A stretch of 64,000 nucleotides of DNA from Pseudomonas laurylsulfatiphila. GTDB taxonomy: Bacteria; Pseudomonadota; Gammaproteobacteria; Pseudomonadales; Pseudomonadaceae. The translations under genes and the position numbers were made by a program. This document shows, in pieces, positions 36,601 to 46,329 of the stretch; position 1 is the stretch's first letter, and every line of letters starts with the position of its first letter. The stretch spans positions 1 through 64,000 of the forward strand of contig NZ_NIRS01000003.1 of NCBI RefSeq assembly GCF_002934665.1. The letters run 5' to 3'. Under the pieces are notes generated by a model. That model was not told where the DNA came from, searched no databases, and was given only the letters and a program-made list of their open reading frames with translations.

Positions 36601-39600
36601 ATGCGGATCGCGGTGTTCGCCGGGGCCGGCAATCAACAGGCGACTACCGGTGATCAGCGGCCAGAAGCCCTCCCACACCGACACGTCGAAACTGATCGGC
36701 GCCTTTTGCATCAGCACGTCGGTTTCGTTCAACTGATAGGTCTGCTGCATCCATTGCAGGCGCTCGGCCAACGCCGCGTGGGTATTGCCGACGCCTTTGG
36801 GTTGACCGGTCGATCCCGAGGTGTAAATCACATAGGCGAGGTTGTCGCCCTGCAGATGCAGGCCCGGCGCCTGGCTTGGCCAGCTGTCCAGGTGCAAGGT
36901 ATCCATGGCGATCACACTGACGCCCTGGCTGGCCGGCAAGCGATCGAGCAAGCAGGTTTGCGTCAGCAGCAATTCGACACCGCTGTCGCTGAGCATGTAG
37001 GACAGGCGCTCGGCCGGGTAGTCCGGATCCAGCGGTACATAGGCACCACCGGCCTTGATGATCGCCAGCAGGCCGATCAGCAGTTGCGGCGAACGCTCGC
37101 AGGCAATGGCCACGCACACGTCCGGACCGACGCCCTTGTCGCGCAGGTAGTGGGCCAGGCGGTTGACCTGGGTGTGCAGTCCGGCGAAGTCCAACTGACC
37201 GCCGTCCCACAGCAGCGCCGTGCGCTGCGGGGTCAGCCGGGCTTGTTCGTCAAGCAGTTCCGGCAGCCATTGACTGGCCGGTGTGCAGGGTGCAACGGAC
37301 CAGTTCGCTTGTTGATGGTGCTCAGGCTCTGTGAGCAGTTGCAGATCGCCGAGGGCCGTTTGCGGACGCTCGCAGACTTCACGCAACAGGTTGGCGTAAT
37401 GCCCGGACAGACGCTCGATGGTCGCCGCATCGAACAACTCGCTGGCATAGTCGAAGGACAGGCTCAGGCGACCGTTGCGATCTTCCTCACTGTGCAATTG
37501 CAGATCGAACTTGGCTTCGCGGCTGTGCCACGGCAGCTCATCGGCCAGCAACCCCGGCAGGCGTTTCAAGGCACTGAGGTCGCGCTGCTGGTGGTTGAAC
37601 ATGACCTGGAACAAACCCTGTTCACGGGCCTGCGGGAAGGCTTCAAGCAGTTGTTCGAACGGCAAGTCCTGATGCGCCTGCGCACCCAGCGCTGCCTGAC
37701 GGGTTTGCCCCAGCAGTTCGGTGAACGGCAGCCGTGAATCCACCTCGGCGCGCAGCACCTGGGTGTTGATGAAAAAACCCATCAGGCCCTGGGTTTCCAG
37801 GCGCGGACGGTTGGCGTTCGGCACGCCGATGCGGATGTCACGCTGACCGCTGTAGCGATGCAATAAGGCCTGGAACGCGGCGAGCAGCAGCATGAAGGAG
37901 GTCGATTCGTGGGCCTGGGCGGTCTGGCGAATCCCATCGCTGAGGGCTGCGCCCAGACGCACGGTATGGCGGGCGGCGCTGTGCAGTTGTTGTGCGCAGC
38001 GTGGATGATCGGTGGCCAGGCTCAGGGTCGGATGCTCATCGCCCAAACGGGCTTTCCAGTAGGCCAGTTGCCGCTCGCCCTCCCCTTGCGCCAGCCATTG
38101 GCGCTGCCAGCTGGCGTAATCGGCGTACTGCGTCGGCAATGGCGCCAGCAGCGCTTGCTGGCCTCGGGAGGCCGCCGCATACAGGCGTGAGAACTCGTCG
38201 ATCAGCACATTCAGCGACCAGCCGTCCGCAATGATGTGGTGCATCGTCACCAACAACTGATGGTCTTCGTCGTCGAGGCGAACCAGCGTCACCCACAGCA
38301 GCGGGCCTTTCTCCAGATCGAACCGGGTCCGCGCTTCATCCTCGCGGATTTGCTGCGCGCGGGCTTCACGCTCGGCAGCTGGCAGATCGCTGATGTCGAT
38401 CATTTGCAGGTTGAACCCGGAGGCCGCAACGACCTGTTGCAACGCCACGCCATCACGCTCGAAGAAGCGCGTGCGCAAGGATTCGTGGCGCTCGATCAAC
38501 TGCTGGAAACTGGCGCGCAATGCGTCCTCGTCCAGCTCGCCACGCAAGCGCAAGGCACCCGGAATATTGTAGGCGCTGCTGTGGGGGTCGAGTTGCCAGG
38601 TGATCCACAAACGGTTTTGTGCCAGCGATTGCGGCATCGGTTGCTGGCGCGACAGCGCCGTGATCGCACCCTGGGCCAGGCCACCGTCCTGTTGCTGACG
38701 GGCCACGGCATCGGCGAATGCGCCGAGGGTCGGGGCTTCGAACAGCAGGCGCAGGTTCAACTCCAGTCCCAGCGCTTCACGCAGGCGCGCCACCACTTGC
38801 GTCGCTGCAATGGAGTTGCCGCCGAGCAGGAAGAAATGATCGTCGGCGCCCACCTGCCCGACCTGCAATTGCTCGCACCAGATCCGGCCGATCAGGTTTT
38901 GCAGCTCAGAGCCCGACTCGACCTGGCTTGCACTTTCGGTGCTGGCCGACGGGAACACCGCGTAGCTGTCGAGGCTGCCGCCCGCCAGTCGACTGCGGCA
39001 CGCCGAGCGTTGCAATTTACCGCTGGACGTCTTGGGCAGCGCACCCGGATTGAGCAGCACCACCACGCTCGGTGCTTCCTGGTACGCCTCGGCGACGGCC
39101 TGGCGAATGGCCTTGATCAAGGACTCGGGCGGCAGGATTTTCTGCACGCTGCGGCTGATTTCGGCGACGATGCCGATGCCCTCCTGACCATCGACCGTGA
39201 CGGCAAAGGCGGCAACGCGGCCCTTGCGCACCACTTCCACTTCGCGCTCGACGGTCTGTTCGATGTCCTGCGGGTACAGGTTGTGCCCGCGCACGATCAG
39301 CATGTCCTTCAGGCGGCCGGTGATGAACAGTTCACCGTTGCGCATGAAACCCAGGTCACCGGTTCGCAGCCAGGTCTGGCCGGCGTGCCGGACGAACGTC
39401 CTGGCGGACGCCTCAGGGTTGCGCCAATAACCGAGGGCGATGCTCGGCCCGCTGGCCCAGACTTCGCCGACGGCGTTGTCGGCCTGTTCGCTGAGCGAGA
39501 CCGGGTCGACGATCAGCACCGCGTGAGCCGGCTGGCTGATGCCACAACTCATGATCGGGCTGCCCTCGCCCGCTTCCACCCGGTTCTGCGCCAGGGCCTG

Positions 39601-40644
39601 ATCGTCCACCTGCAGGTTGCCGATGCCTTCGCCGCGCACTGTGCCGGCCACAAACAAGGTGGCTTCGGCCAGACCGTAAGAGGCCATGAAGCTGTCCGCG
39701 GTGAAACCGCAGGTCGCGAACTTCTCGGCGAAGCGTTCCAGGGTGTCGAGGCGAATCGGTTCGGAACCGGAATACGCCACGCGCCAGCCACTCAGGTCCA
39801 GCCGTTCCAGGGCCGATTCGCTGACCCGCTCGCTGCACAGGCGATAAGCAAAATCCGGCCCGCCGCTGATGGTGCCGCCGTATTCGCTGATCGCTTCCAG
39901 CCAGCGCAACGGCCGGCCGAGGAAGTACGCCGGCGACATCAACACGCAAGGTACGCCGCTGAAAATCGGCTGCAGCAAGCCGCCGATCAGGCCCATGTCG
40001 TGGTACAGCGGCAGCCAACTGACGATCACGTCGTCGGGGTTGAGGTCGATGCCGAAGCCGTGACGAATCAGCAATTCGTTGGCCACCAGATTACCGTGGC
40101 TGACCTGCACGCCCTTGGGCAGCGCAGTAGAGCCGGAGGTGTATTGCAGGAAGGCGATGTGATCGTCCTGCAAATCCGCCGCGACCCAGCGGTCGGCCAG
40201 CGCACCGTCGAGGGTGTCGACACACAGCAACGGCGGCGCCCCTTCGATTGGCTGCAATGCATCGCGCAGCCCGGCGCTGGTCAGCAGCAGGCGCGGTTGG
40301 GCATCGCTGATGATCGACAGCAGGCGTTCCTGGTGATGACGACGCGTCGACTCCGGCGGGTAGGCCGGCACCGCGATCACCCCGGCGTACAGGCAACCGA
40401 AGAACGCCGCGACGTAATCCGGGCCGCTGGGGAACAACAACACGGCGCGGTCGCCAACATCCGCTTGAGCCTGCAAGGCGCCGGCAATCGTCCGCGCCCG
40501 CTGATCCAGCTCGCGATAACTGAGCACCACAGCCTGTTCCGGGGTCTCGGCAAGAAAACGCAGGGCCACCCGATCCGGCGTCAGGGCCGCGCGGCGCTGA
40601 AGGGCTTGGACCATTGTGCTGGGGAGTTCGAACGCGTCGGTCAT
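27646..40644 (-). CDS. pvdL: PvdL, pyoverdine chromophore NRPS
   Basis: The product has 4332 residues from ATG 40644 behind CAGGAAACC; P. aeruginosa PvdL has about the same size. Rough layout: acyl-CoA ligase 1-570, carrier 575-645 (GGNS), C1 665-1100 (HHIIADG), A1 1130-1620, T1 1630-1700, C2 1720-2160 (HHIVTEG), A2 2190-2680, T2 2705-2770 (GGDS), epimerase 2780-3230 (HHLVVDG), C3 3245-3690 (HHILIDA), A3 3720-4210, T3 4235-4300. It loads an acyl chain, then Glu, D-Tyr and Dab. By eye the A3 specificity residues read DIWELTADD, fitting Dab. There is no thioesterase; the chain passes to another NRPS. Confidence 0.97.
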   Translation of the reverse strand: MTDAFELPSTMVQALQRRAALTPDRVALRFLAETPEQAVVLSYRELDQRARTIAGALQAQADVGDRAVLLFPSGPDYVAAFFGCLYAGVIAVPAYPPESTRRHHQERLLSIISDAQPRLLLTSAGLRDALQPIEGAPPLLCVDTLDGALADRWVAADLQDDHIAFLQYTSGSTALPKGVQVSHGNLVANELLIRHGFGIDLNPDDVIVSWLPLYHDMGLIGGLLQPIFSGVPCVLMSPAYFLGRPLRWLEAISEYGGTISGGPDFAYRLCSERVSESALERLDLSGWRVAYSGSEPIRLDTLERFAEKFATCGFTADSFMASYGLAEATLFVAGTVRGEGIGNLQVDDQALAQNRVEAGEGSPIMSCGISQPAHAVLIVDPVSLSEQADNAVGEVWASGPSIALGYWRNPEASARTFVRHAGQTWLRTGDLGFMRNGELFITGRLKDMLIVRGHNLYPQDIEQTVEREVEVVRKGRVAAFAVTVDGQEGIGIVAEISRSVQKILPPESLIKAIRQAVAEAYQEAPSVVVLLNPGALPKTSSGKLQRSACRSRLAGGSLDSYAVFPSASTESASQVESGSELQNLIGRIWCEQLQVGQVGADDHFFLLGGNSIAATQVVARLREALGLELNLRLLFEAPTLGAFADAVARQQQDGGLAQGAITALSRQQPMPQSLAQNRLWITWQLDPHSSAYNIPGALRLRGELDEDALRASFQQLIERHESLRTRFFERDGVALQQVVAASGFNLQMIDISDLPAAEREARAQQIREDEARTRFDLEKGPLLWVTLVRLDDEDHQLLVTMHHIIADGWSLNVLIDEFSRLYAAASRGQQALLAPLPTQYADYASWQRQWLAQGEGERQLAYWKARLGDEHPTLSLATDHPRCAQQLHSAARHTVRLGAALSDGIRQTAQAHESTSFMLLLAAFQALLHRYSGQRDIRIGVPNANRPRLETQGLMGFFINTQVLRAEVDSRLPFTELLGQTRQAALGAQAHQDLPFEQLLEAFPQAREQGLFQVMFNHQQRDLSALKRLPGLLADELPWHSREAKFDLQLHSEEDRNGRLSLSFDYASELFDAATIERLSGHYANLLREVCERPQTALGDLQLLTEPEHHQQANWSVAPCTPASQWLPELLDEQARLTPQRTALLWDGGQLDFAGLHTQVNRLAHYLRDKGVGPDVCVAIACERSPQLLIGLLAIIKAGGAYVPLDPDYPAERLSYMLSDSGVELLLTQTCLLDRLPASQGVSVIAMDTLHLDSWPSQAPGLHLQGDNLAYVIYTSGSTGQPKGVGNTHAALAERLQWMQQTYQLNETDVLMQKAPISFDVSVWEGFWPLITGSRLLIAGPGEHRDPHRIAQLVQAYGVTTLHFVPPLLSLFIDEPLSAQCTSLRRVFSGGEALPAELRNRVLAQLPAVQLHNRYGPTETAINVTHWQCSSADGERSPIGRPLGNVICRVLDSELNPVPAGVPGELCISGSGLARGYLGRPGLTAERFVVDPLGEHGARLYRTGDRARWTGDGVIEYLGRLDQQVKLRGFRVEPQEVEARLLAQAGVAQAVVLVRETAAGGQLIGYFTTTDTAESIDAQSTRLKAALTAQLPEYMVPAQLMRLDQMPLGPSGKLDRRALPEPQWQVREHVEPVTELEQQIAGIWREVLGLTPVGLRDDFFALGGHSLLATQIISRTRQACDVELPLRALFEHSELGAFAEQVRLIQASGSTNKQPPIDTIDRRQAVPLSYSQQRMWFLWLMEPDSPAYNVGGMARLRGVLDVARFEAALQALIMRHETLRTTFPSVDGVARQQVHMETGVRMAWKDFTALDAEGREWQVQQLADDEAHQPFNLETGPLLRACLVKTAEQEHYFVLTLHHIVTEGWAMDIFARELSALYEAFVDDRESPLAPLPVQYLDYSVWQRQWLESGERQRQLDYWTTQLGHEHPLLELPADRPRPPVQSHQGELYRFDLSDELAARVRAFNAQHGLTLFMTMTAALATLLYRYSGQTDLRIGAPVANRIRPESEGLIGAFLNTQVLRCQLDGQMSVGELFEQVRHTVIEGQSHQDLPFDHLVEALQPPRSAAYNPLFQVMCNVQRWEFQQSRTLAGMTVEYLANDARATKFDLNLEVTDLDHRLGCCLTYSTDLFDEPRIARMAGHWRNLLEALIADPQQRLSELPLLASGEQQRLLDSLGVEAGEHRLDQCIHYLFAEQALVRQDAPALTFAGQTLSYAELDSRANRLAWMLRERGVGPQVRVGLALERSLEMVVGLLAILKAGGAYVPLDPEYPLDRLHYMIEDSGIGLLLSDAAMFKALGELPATVGRWCLEEDAAALANFPASELPSISLAQHQAYLIYTSGSTGKPKGVVVSHGEIAMHCRAVIERFGMRPDDCELHFYSINFDAATERLLVPLLSGAHVVLRAQGQWDAEEICGLIRRHQINVLGFTPSYGSQLAQWLATQDQTLPVRMIITGGEALTGEHLARIRAAFKPSRFFNAYGPTETVVMPLASLAPQVLEEGAGSVPIGSVIGDRVAYILDADLALVPQGATGELYVGGAGLALGYHQRPGMTAERFVADPFAADGGRIYRTGDLVRQGADGLVEYLGRIDHQVKIRGFRIELGEIETRLLDHDAVREAVVLALDAPSGKQLVGYLVTDVAEQDEAQQSMLREALKVHLKSQLPDYMVPTHLILLASMPLTGNGKLDRRALPAPDPEWNRQDYLAPTNELEVTLAQIWCEVLNVEQVGLNDNFFELGGDSILSIQVVSRARQQGIHFSPRDLFQHQTVQTLAAVATRSEQVNAEQGLIMGESRLTPIQHWFFDTDIAQRQHWNQALLLQPTVVLESHRLEQALLAVIEQHDALRLRFGKDAGQWQALHQPVSDAPVLWQVRVSSMDKCAALFADAQRSLDLEQGPLLRVLLVDGPEGQQRLFIAIHHLVVDGVSWRVLLDDLQTVYRQLEARQSVKLPAKTSAFKDWAARLQAYAGSESLREELGWWQAQLAGPCADLPCDHPEGGRQNRHAQTVSVRLDSERTRQLLQQAPSAYRTQVNDLLLTALARVLCRWNGQPSALIQLEGHGREALFDDIDLTRTVGWFTSAYPLRLTPSNIEEAAGQGASIKAIKEQLRAVPHKGLGYGVLRYLADEPSRHSMAALPQAPITFNYLGQFDQSFGADALFHPLDEAVGAAHDANAPLPNELSVDSQVYGGELVLRWTFSAERFDPSTIGELADAYLGELSSLIEHCLRDDAGGLTPSDFPLAQLNQTQLDALPVPAAAIEDVYPLTPMQEGMLLHTLLEPGTGLYYMQDRYRINSELDPQRFAQAWQAVVARHEALRASFCWNVGADMLQVIHKPGSTPIEYLDWRDIAEAEQEPKLQTLLKTEREAGFDLLNQAPFHLRLIRVGAARYWFMMSNHHILIDAWCRSLLMNDFFEIYSALGEGREAQLGPVSRYRDYIGWLQRQSLDEARQWWKTNLQGFERTTPIPSDRPFLREHAGDSGGMIVGDRYTRLDARDGAQLRELAQAHQLTINTFAQAAWALVLRRLSGDRDVLFGVTVAGRPVEMPQMQRTVGLFINSIALRVKMPEDGQRCSVRQWLSGLLDSNMQLREYEYLPLVSIQEQSELPKGQPLFDSLFVFENAPVEVSVLDRAQSLNATSDSGRTHTNFPLTAVCYPGDDLGLHLSYDQRYFDEATVERMLGEFKRLLLALVEGFHGDMADLPLLGAEEQDFLLHGCNQSEHEYPLEQSYVSLFETQVARHPQRIAATGLDRQYSYLELNQRSNRLGHALIAAGVGRDQPVALLAERSLDLLGMIIGSFKAGAGYLPLDPGLPSQRLSRIIELSRTPLLVCTQACREQAQALLDEFGCASRPRLLVWEEVQALALSADNPGIYSGPDNLAYVIYTSGSTGLPKGVMVEQRGMLNNQLSKVPYLNLSDADVIAQTASQSFDISVWQFLAAPLFGARVDIVPNTIAHDPQGLLAHVAAQGITVLESVPSLIQGMLAQERMSLDGLRWMLPTGEAMPPELAHQWLLRYPQIGLVNAYGPAECSDDVAFFRVDLASSRGSYLPIGTPTDNNLLYVLDGALELVPLGAVGELCVAGTGVGRGYVSDPLRTAPVFVPNPFGAPGERLYRTGDLARRRSDGVLEYVGRIDHQVKIRGYRIELGEIEARLHEQPEVRDAAVGVQEGANGKHLVGYLVAAEVALSSAEGLERINQRLRADLPEYMVPLHWLWLDKMPLNANGKLDRKALPALEIGQMQSQDYQAPRNDLEQTLADIWAEVLKVEKVGVRDNFFELGGHSLLATQIASRVQKTLQRDVPLRAMFECSTVEALAGYIDGLAASEITEEKVDRLNDLMAELEGL

Positions 40645-40669
40645 GAGGTTTCCTGCCTGATTTCGGCTT

Positions 40670-40771
40670 GGTAGGAGCGAGCCTGCTCGCGAAAATCCGG
40701 AGAACACCGCGGGGTGTCAGGCGCCCATCGTCATCGTTGACGACCATCGCGAGCGAGCTCGCTCCTACGGG
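40670..40771. repeat. REPIN in the pvdL leader
   Basis: GGTAGGAGCGAGCCTGCTCG then CGAA (40669-40694) and the inverse ACCATCGCGAGCGAGCTCGC then TCCTAC (40743-40768). It lies between the putative PvdS promoter and the pvdL ATG, so it would be transcribed as part of the 5' untranslated region. Confidence 0.85.
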
Positions 40772-40807
40772 GTGATGAGGGTTGCGCTGTGCAATTCACC
40801 AATGAGA

Positions 40808-40831
40808 ACGGATGACGTCTTGAAATAATTA
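40808..40831 (-). promoter_or_regulatory. Putative PvdS promoter of pvdL
   Basis: The minus strand reads TAATT (40831-40827), 16 bases, CGT (40810-40808). It differs by one base from TAAAT-N16-CGT but is correctly spaced and the only candidate upstream of pvdL. Confidence 0.6.
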
Positions 40832-40924
40832 GTCGCCGGGTTGCAACGCCAGGCGGACTGAAGGGGGCGTCAACGTGTCGCAGTTCGCACTCTGCACTTT
40901 TGCCGTGCAGTAATTCTTTTTCTC

Positions 40925-40947
40925 ATTTGACAATCATTATCATTAAG
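40925..40947. promoter_or_regulatory. Fur box of pvdS
   Basis: ATTTGACAATCATTATCATTA matches the Fur consensus GATAATGATAATCATTATC well. It lies about 85 bp upstream of the pvdS start. Fe-Fur repression of pvdS is the known iron switch for the entire pyoverdine regulon. Confidence 0.82.
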
Positions 40948-41028
40948 CCTAATTTGTCGCTCGATTGTGCAGGACGGCCCCCCGGTTTATCCCCGTCCCA
41001 CTAACCTTTTGGCAGCAGGGTGATTTCC

Positions 41029-41577
41029 ATGATGGAACCAGTATCCACAAGCAGGTGCGATACACCGCTACTTCAGGCATTCGTCGATAATCGACTGATT
41101 CTGGTGAAGATCGCAGCCCGTATTACCGGTTGCCGCTCACGTGCCGAAGATGTTGTGCAGGACGCGTTCTTCCGGTTGCAATCGGCCCCGCCCATCACCA
41201 GTTCGATCAAGGCCCAGCTCAGCTACCTGTTCCAGATCGTGCGCAACCTGGCGATCGACCACTACCGCAAGCAGGCGCTGGAGCAGAAGTATTCCGGCCC
41301 TGAAGAGGAAGGGCTGAATGTGGTGATCCAGGGTGCGTCACCGGAAACCTCGCACATCAATTTCTCGACGCTGGAGCACATTGCCGATGCGTTGACCGAA
41401 TTGCCCAGCCGCACCCGCTACGCCTTCGAGATGTATCGCCTGCACGGCGTACCGCAAAAAGACATCGCCAAGGAACTCGGCGTCTCGCCGACCCTGGTGA
41501 ACTTCATGATTCGCGATGCGCTGGTGCACTGCCGCAAGGTGTCGGGGAATCGTGGCGATACGGTCGCTCGCCACTAA
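41029..41577 (+). CDS. pvdS: PvdS, iron-starvation ECF sigma factor
   Basis: The product has 182 residues. ATG 41029 is chosen from three in-frame starts (GTG 41020, ATG 41029, ATG 41032) for its spacing from AGCAGGG. The core, RCDTPLLQAFVDNRLILVKI through RSRAEDVVQDAFFRLQSAPP and RTRYAFEMYRLHGVPQKDIA, is almost identical to PAO1 PvdS. It directs RNA polymerase to TAAAT-N16-CGT promoters of pyoverdine genes, three exact examples of which are in this window. It is itself repressed by Fur. Confidence 0.97.
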   Translation: MMEPVSTSRCDTPLLQAFVDNRLILVKIAARITGCRSRAEDVVQDAFFRLQSAPPITSSIKAQLSYLFQIVRNLAIDHYRKQALEQKYSGPEEEGLNVVIQGASPETSHINFSTLEHIADALTELPSRTRYAFEMYRLHGVPQKDIAKELGVSPTLVNFMIRDALVHCRKVSGNRGDTVARH

Positions 41578-41597
41578 GATCTGATAGTTCAGCGCCT

Positions 41598-41672
41598 TCA
41601 TCGCGAGCAGGCTCGCTCCCACATTTGCCCTGTGTTCCCAGGACCCTGTGGGAGCGAGCCTGCTCGCGATGG
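41598..41672. repeat. REPIN between pvdS and pvdYII
   Basis: TTCATCGCGAGCAGGCTCGC then TCCCACA (41597-41622) and TGTGGGAGCGAGCCTGCTCG then CGATGG (41648-41673), a compact inverted pair between convergent genes. Confidence 0.88.
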
Positions 41673-41709
41673 GGCACTCAATACCGCCAAAGATCTTGAG
41701 CTTTGAGCC

Positions 41710-42723
41710 TCAGGCCAGTGCGCACCGATCGAAAAACCGCTCCCGCCCCAACACCATCAAGGCCGCGCGCTTGTGCGGGAAGTCGAATTCCTTCTCGCAG
41801 TGAAAGCACTGGTTGTGCATGTACCCGATCATCTTCGCGTTATCGGCACGCGGCTCGGCCACTACGCGCTGCGTGCGCGGATCATCGAGAAACAGGTAAT
41901 GCACCAGCGCCGATAACCAGCTCGCCACCTTGTGTGGACCGCGATGGCTTTCCTCACCCACCAGCATGTGAATGCCACGGTCGTAATCGCCGGCATCATA
42001 GAAGGGTGCGATGCGATCCTCCTTGGCCCAGTAGGCTTCGAAGTAAGCGAACGGCTTATCGTCGAAACACCCGATCAGCGTCAGGGTGTGCGGATCGGCC
42101 TCGAGTTTGCTCAGGTATTGGCGATGCTGTTCGAGACTGCCCTCCTCCTGCCAGAAGCTGGCGACACGCGGACTGTTCTGCCAACGATTGAAACGGGCCA
42201 GGTCCTGCTCGATTTCCAGGGTACGCAGGGAAACCCAGGCGCCCAGCCGCGCATCGAATCGTCGATACACCTCATCCCGGGGTTTCACCGCTCGCAGCGG
42301 ATGACGCTTGCCACCGGTGATGACCATTTGCTGTGGGTAGCTGCCGGTCATGGAATGCCCCAGCCATGGCTGCGGCAACTGCCAGAACAAGGTGCGCTCG
42401 CAGCAATACTGGCCGTTGACGGGAGTCGGAATCAGCAAACCACTGAGCACAGCTTCGTGCGGCACCTCTTGCAGTTGCCAGACCAGGCGCTGACAGTCGG
42501 GGTCGCGAGCGAACAGCCAGTAACAGGCCGCCCATATCGCTTGCCCTTCGGGGTGACTGAAGCGCTCAAGCAATTGCACGTGCAACTCGGGGCCACGATT
42601 GAGCCGCAGGGTGAGCAAAGGCTGCCCTTCCAGGCTGAGGCTCAGGCGGCCTGGCGTTTCATCAGCGGCAAGACGACTGCCGGTCGGCAGGCACAGGGCA
42701 GTCAGGTCATTCAGATTGGACAT
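41710..42723 (-). CDS. pvdYII: PvdYII-type hydroxyornithine N-acetyltransferase
   Basis: The product has 337 residues. The C-terminal half is the GNAT variant of siderophore biosynthesis enzymes (IucB/MbtK-like): SLEQHRQYLSKLEADPHTLT, GIHMLVGEESHRGPHKVASW and RVVAEPRADNAKMIGYMHNQ. PvdYII acetylates N5-hydroxyornithine in P. aeruginosa strains whose pyoverdine carries acetyl-OHOrn. The preceding PvdS box ties it to pyoverdine. It implies that this strain's peptide contains acetyl-OHOrn, in place of or in addition to the formyl form made by PvdF; this is an inference. Confidence 0.8.
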   Translation of the reverse strand: MSNLNDLTALCLPTGSRLAADETPGRLSLSLEGQPLLTLRLNRGPELHVQLLERFSHPEGQAIWAACYWLFARDPDCQRLVWQLQEVPHEAVLSGLLIPTPVNGQYCCERTLFWQLPQPWLGHSMTGSYPQQMVITGGKRHPLRAVKPRDEVYRRFDARLGAWVSLRTLEIEQDLARFNRWQNSPRVASFWQEEGSLEQHRQYLSKLEADPHTLTLIGCFDDKPFAYFEAYWAKEDRIAPFYDAGDYDRGIHMLVGEESHRGPHKVASWLSALVHYLFLDDPRTQRVVAEPRADNAKMIGYMHNQCFHCEKEFDFPHKRAALMVLGRERFFDRCALA

Positions 42724-42764
42724 GGGGGCGGGCTCACGATAATCGTCGACAGTTCAACGAGGTG

Positions 42765-42788
42765 ACGTCAGCCACGGCGGGAAATTTA
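42765..42788 (-). promoter_or_regulatory. PvdS promoter of pvdYII
   Basis: The minus strand reads TAAAT (42788-42784), 16 bases, CGT (42767-42765), an exact consensus 42 bp before the pvdYII start. Confidence 0.85.
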
Positions 42789-42799
42789 GGAAAAGAACG

Positions 42800-43621
42800 T
42801 CAATTGACGACTTGAGGTGCCGGTTCGTTGTGCGGGACCGGCACCACCGCAATCTTGTACGGATCGAAAATCCTCAGCATCTGGCCACTGTCCCGCAAGC
42901 CTTGCAACAACTTGCCGAAGGCCTCACCACTGATGGGGGCCGCCGGGCGCAGGATGGCGTAATGGTGATAGACCTGATCGATGCGATCGGACGCCAACAA
43001 CTCCTTGGCGACATTCGGATTGCGCAAAAAATAGTCGTTCAGGTAAGAGCGCGTGACCAGGGCGATGTCGGCGCGACCGCGTAACACCATCAGCAGATTG
43101 CTGTCATGGGAATAGGTCAGCGTGGCGTTGTAGTTTTTCGCCAGGTACTGGGGCTCGGCATTGAAGTTGGCAAACTCGTAGTGATAACCGCTGAAGAGTG
43201 CCAGGCGCTTGCCGCTCAGGTCGGCAAAATAGCCTTGCTGCCGATCGGGTAGGCGTTGCGCGACAAAAATCTCGGCGTCTTCCAGCCCCATGTCGACGGC
43301 GGTATGGGGAATGTCTTCCCAACCCCAGGCCGGATTTTCGAAGATGGCCATGTCGACCCGGCCCTGCTTCAAGTCACCGAAACGCCGTGGAATGGACGTG
43401 GGCACCAGGACAAACTGATAGTCACTTTGCGCTGCGTTCAGGGCCTCGACCAACTGCGGCAGCAACCCGGTATCGGCCCCGGATTCCGGACGCACGGTGT
43501 AGGGCGGAAAATGCGCGGCACCAATGCGCACCAGTTGCGCAGCCTGGGATGGCAGCATCGTTAACACCGCAAGCGTCGCGAGCAAAAACCGCGAAGCTGT
43601 CCGAATTGGCGACCCCCTCAA
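42800..43621 (-). CDS. Periplasmic solute-binding protein, family 3 type
   Basis: The product has 273 residues from a TTG at 43621, with GGGAG about 10 bases upstream; there is no in-frame ATG before the signal peptide. Signal: RFLLATLAVLTMLPSQAAQ. Bacterial SBP_bac_3 pattern: VRIGAAHFPPYTVRPESGAD, GLLPQLVEALNAAQ, RRFGDLKQGRVDMAIFENP. No permease or ATPase follows, so it may be an orphan binding protein or part of a sensor. It is read toward pvdYII but the PvdS box lies after it, so it is not clearly part of the pyoverdine regulon. Confidence 0.8.
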   Translation of the reverse strand: MRGSPIRTASRFLLATLAVLTMLPSQAAQLVRIGAAHFPPYTVRPESGADTGLLPQLVEALNAAQSDYQFVLVPTSIPRRFGDLKQGRVDMAIFENPAWGWEDIPHTAVDMGLEDAEIFVAQRLPDRQQGYFADLSGKRLALFSGYHYEFANFNAEPQYLAKNYNATLTYSHDSNLLMVLRGRADIALVTRSYLNDYFLRNPNVAKELLASDRIDQVYHHYAILRPAAPISGEAFGKLLQGLRDSGQMLRIFDPYKIAVVPVPHNEPAPQVVN

Positions 43622-43710
43622 AACAAGCTCACTCCCAATAAAACGGCATCGATGACTTCAAGCTAGGCGTTTTCGTCAAGTTAGCCAGTTTAATGCTGGC
43701 CAACACAAGT

Positions 43711-44337
43711 TTATTGCCGGTCTTCCAGCACCAGAATCAACGCTTCATCGGCCAACTGATCAAGGCTCATGCTACCGCCGGCGCGAAACCAGGTGGTGGT
43801 CCAGGACAATGCGCCGGTCAGGAAGCGACGGGTGATGAACACATCGCCGCGGATAAACCCGGCGCTCTTGGCTTCGCCCAGTACTTGCAGCCAGATGTCT
43901 TCGTAGATTTCGCGCAGCGCCAGGACCTTGGCCTGGCCCTCTTCGGACAGCGAGCGCCATTCGTAGACCAGCACGGCCATGGCCTCGCCGCTGCCGCCCA
44001 TGATCGACTGCAATTCACAGCGGATCAGCGCCAGCACCCGTTCGCGCACATTGCCGGCCTCGGCAATGGCCGCACGCATCAACGCGGTGTTGTAGCGGAT
44101 GGTTTCCTCCATCACGGCGCGCAGGATTTCGTCCTTGCTTTTGAAGTGATGGAAAATACTCCCGGACTGAATGCCCACGGCGCCGGCCAGATCGCGCACG
44201 GTGGTGCGCTCATAGCCTTTATTGCGGAACAGGTGGGCCGCCACTTGCAGCAGCTTGCCACGGGCGCTGTCCGGGTCGGTCAATTGGCCGTCGTCCACCA
44301 ATTCACGCATGACCCTCAGGGCTTTTTGCTCGTCCAC
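43711..44337 (-). CDS. atuR: AtuR, TetR-family repressor of acyclic terpene utilisation
   Basis: The product has 208 residues from a GTG at 44337 preceded by GGAGAGAACGG; a longer TTG start has no ribosome site. The N-terminal helix-turn-helix is ERTTVRDLAGAVGIQSGSIF, HHFKSKDEILRAV. The gene is divergent from atuA and the shared region contains two long inverted operators. In P. aeruginosa, AtuR represses the atu cluster until terpenoid degradation products are present. Confidence 0.9.
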   Translation of the reverse strand: MDEQKALRVMRELVDDGQLTDPDSARGKLLQVAAHLFRNKGYERTTVRDLAGAVGIQSGSIFHHFKSKDEILRAVMEETIRYNTALMRAAIAEAGNVRERVLALIRCELQSIMGGSGEAMAVLVYEWRSLSEEGQAKVLALREIYEDIWLQVLGEAKSAGFIRGDVFITRRFLTGALSWTTTWFRAGGSMSLDQLADEALILVLEDRQ

Positions 44338-44424
44338 CCGTTCTCTCCTACAGTCGATCAATCAATAACGCCGATCACCCCGAAAACAGCGGGGTTGCGC
44401 CGGCAATTTAAGCTCAAGGATGCA

Positions 44425-44484
44425 ACCAAGCAAGCGCTTGGCAGAAGATAATCCAGTCATTTACAAACCAAGCGCTTGCTTGGT
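44425..44484. promoter_or_regulatory. Twin AtuR operators (17-bp inverted repeats)
   Basis: ACCAAGCAAGCGCTTGG (44425-44441) and its exact reverse complement CCAAGCGCTTGCTTGGT (44468-44484) are separated by 26 bp. Each also contains the 10-bp palindrome CAAGCGCTTG. The arrangement between atuR and atuA agrees with the two-site operator known for P. aeruginosa AtuR. Confidence 0.85.
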
Positions 44485-44514
44485 AATGTCGACGCACTTG
44501 AGTTGGAGGTAGCT

Positions 44515-46317
44515 ATGGAACGGACTGCGCCAAAATCAATTCGCATCGGTTGCGCCAGCGCCTTCTGGGGCGATACCTCGACCGCTGCCGCGCAACTCGT
44601 GGAACACGGGCATCTGGACTATCTGGTCTTCGACTACCTGGCCGAGATCACCTTGTCGATCATGGCCGGCGCACGGATGAAAGATCCCCAGGCCGGGTAT
44701 GCGGGCGACTTCATCGAAGTGCTCGCTCCCTTGCTGCCGCAGCTCGCACAACACAACATCCGGGTCATCAGCAATGCCGGCGGGGTCAATCCCCAAGCCT
44801 GCGCCGCCGCCCTGCAAGCGGCCTGTGACAAGGCCGGGGTGGCGCTGAAAATCGCCGTGCTGCTGGGTGATGACCTGCAACCGCAATTCAAACAGCTGGG
44901 CAGCCAAGGCATTCATGAAATGTTCAGCGGTGCGCCCCTGCCATCGAGGTGCGTCTCGACCAATGCCTACCTCGGCGCACCCGGCATCGTCGAAGCCCTG
45001 CGTCTGGGCGCGGACATCGTGATCACCGGGCGCGTGGTCGACAGTGCCGTGGTCAGCGCCGCGCTGGTGCATGAGTTCGGCTGGTCGTGGCACGACTACG
45101 ACAAGCTTGCCCAGGCGGCATTGGCCGGGCACATCATCGAATGCGGCGCCCAGTGCACGGGCGGCAACTTCACCGATTGGCGCGACGTGCCCGACTACGA
45201 ACACATCGGTTTTCCCATCGTCGAAGTCAGCGCCGACAGCCAGTTCATCGTCAGCAAACCGCAAGGTACCGGCGGGCTGGTCACGCCACTGACGGTGGGT
45301 GAACAGATGCTGTATGAAATCGGTGACCCGCGTGCGTATCTGCTGCCCGATGTGGTGTGCGATTTCACTCAGGTCAAACTGCTGCAACAAGGCAAGAACG
45401 CGGTGCAGGTACACGGCGCCAAAGGCCTGCCGCCGACGGCTCAATACAAGGTCAGCGCCACGTACCCCGATGGTTTTCGCTGTACCGCCAGTTGCCTGAT
45501 TGCCGGCATCGATGCCGTCGACAAGGCGCGCCGAGTCAGCGCGGCGATCATCAACAAGACCTCGGAAATGTTCAGCCAGCGCGGCTGGGCGCCGTACAGC
45601 GAGGTGAATATCGAGTTGCTGGGCAGCGAGGCCACCTATGGCCCCCACGGCCAGCGGCAGGACAGCCGCGAAGTGGTGATCAAACTCGCTGTGCGCCATC
45701 CGGACAAGCAGGCCTTGATTGTGTTCTCCCGGGAGATTGCCCAGGCGGCCACCGGCATGGCGCCAGGGCTGACCGGCATTGTCGGTGGTCGGCCGACGGT
45801 GTATCCGCTGATCCGACTGTTCTCGTTCCTCATCGACAAAACCGCCTGCACGCTGGACATTGATTTCATGGGCCAGCGCCACCCGTGTGCCCTGCCCGCC
45901 CTCGATACGCTTGACCCGCTGGACCTGCCAGCCCCGTTCGTTGCGCCGAAGCCGACCGGCCAGGCCGACGCCAGCGTGGCTCTGGTCAAACTCGCGGTCG
46001 CCCGCTCCGGCGACAAGGGCAACCACAGCAACATCGGCGTCATGGCCCGCGATCCCGAATTCCTGCCATGGATCGCCGAAGCCCTGACCCCGGAAGTGAT
46101 CGTCGACTGGATGGGCCACGTCCTCGATCCCATCCACGGGCGGGTCGAACGCTGGTACTTGCCCGCCAGCCACAGCCTGAATTTCCTGCTGGAAAACGCC
46201 CTCGGCGGCGGCGGTGTCGCCAGCCTGCGCATCGACCCGCAAGGCAAAGCCTTCGCCCAGCAACTGCTGGAAATCCAGATCCCGGTGCCGCAGCGCATCG
46301 CCGACCAGTTCAACTAG
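44515..46317 (+). CDS. atuA: AtuA, acyclic terpene utilisation protein
   Basis: The product has 600 residues from ATG 44515, behind GTTGGAGGTAGCT. It belongs to the DUF1446 (AtuA) family: [20 protein letters not shown] near the start, [18 protein letters not shown], and GGNFTDWRD. It is found in all terpene-utilising pseudomonads as the first gene of the atu operon; its exact catalytic role is not firmly established. The gap to atuB is 12 bp. Confidence 0.92.
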   Translation: MERTAPKSIRIGCASAFWGDTSTAAAQLVEHGHLDYLVFDYLAEITLSIMAGARMKDPQAGYAGDFIEVLAPLLPQLAQHNIRVISNAGGVNPQACAAALQAACDKAGVALKIAVLLGDDLQPQFKQLGSQGIHEMFSGAPLPSRCVSTNAYLGAPGIVEALRLGADIVITGRVVDSAVVSAALVHEFGWSWHDYDKLAQAALAGHIIECGAQCTGGNFTDWRDVPDYEHIGFPIVEVSADSQFIVSKPQGTGGLVTPLTVGEQMLYEIGDPRAYLLPDVVCDFTQVKLLQQGKNAVQVHGAKGLPPTAQYKVSATYPDGFRCTASCLIAGIDAVDKARRVSAAIINKTSEMFSQRGWAPYSEVNIELLGSEATYGPHGQRQDSREVVIKLAVRHPDKQALIVFSREIAQAATGMAPGLTGIVGGRPTVYPLIRLFSFLIDKTACTLDIDFMGQRHPCALPALDTLDPLDLPAPFVAPKPTGQADASVALVKLAVARSGDKGNHSNIGVMARDPEFLPWIAEALTPEVIVDWMGHVLDPIHGRVERWYLPASHSLNFLLENALGGGGVASLRIDPQGKAFAQQLLEIQIPVPQRIADQFN

Positions 46318-46329
46318 AGGATTGCCGCC

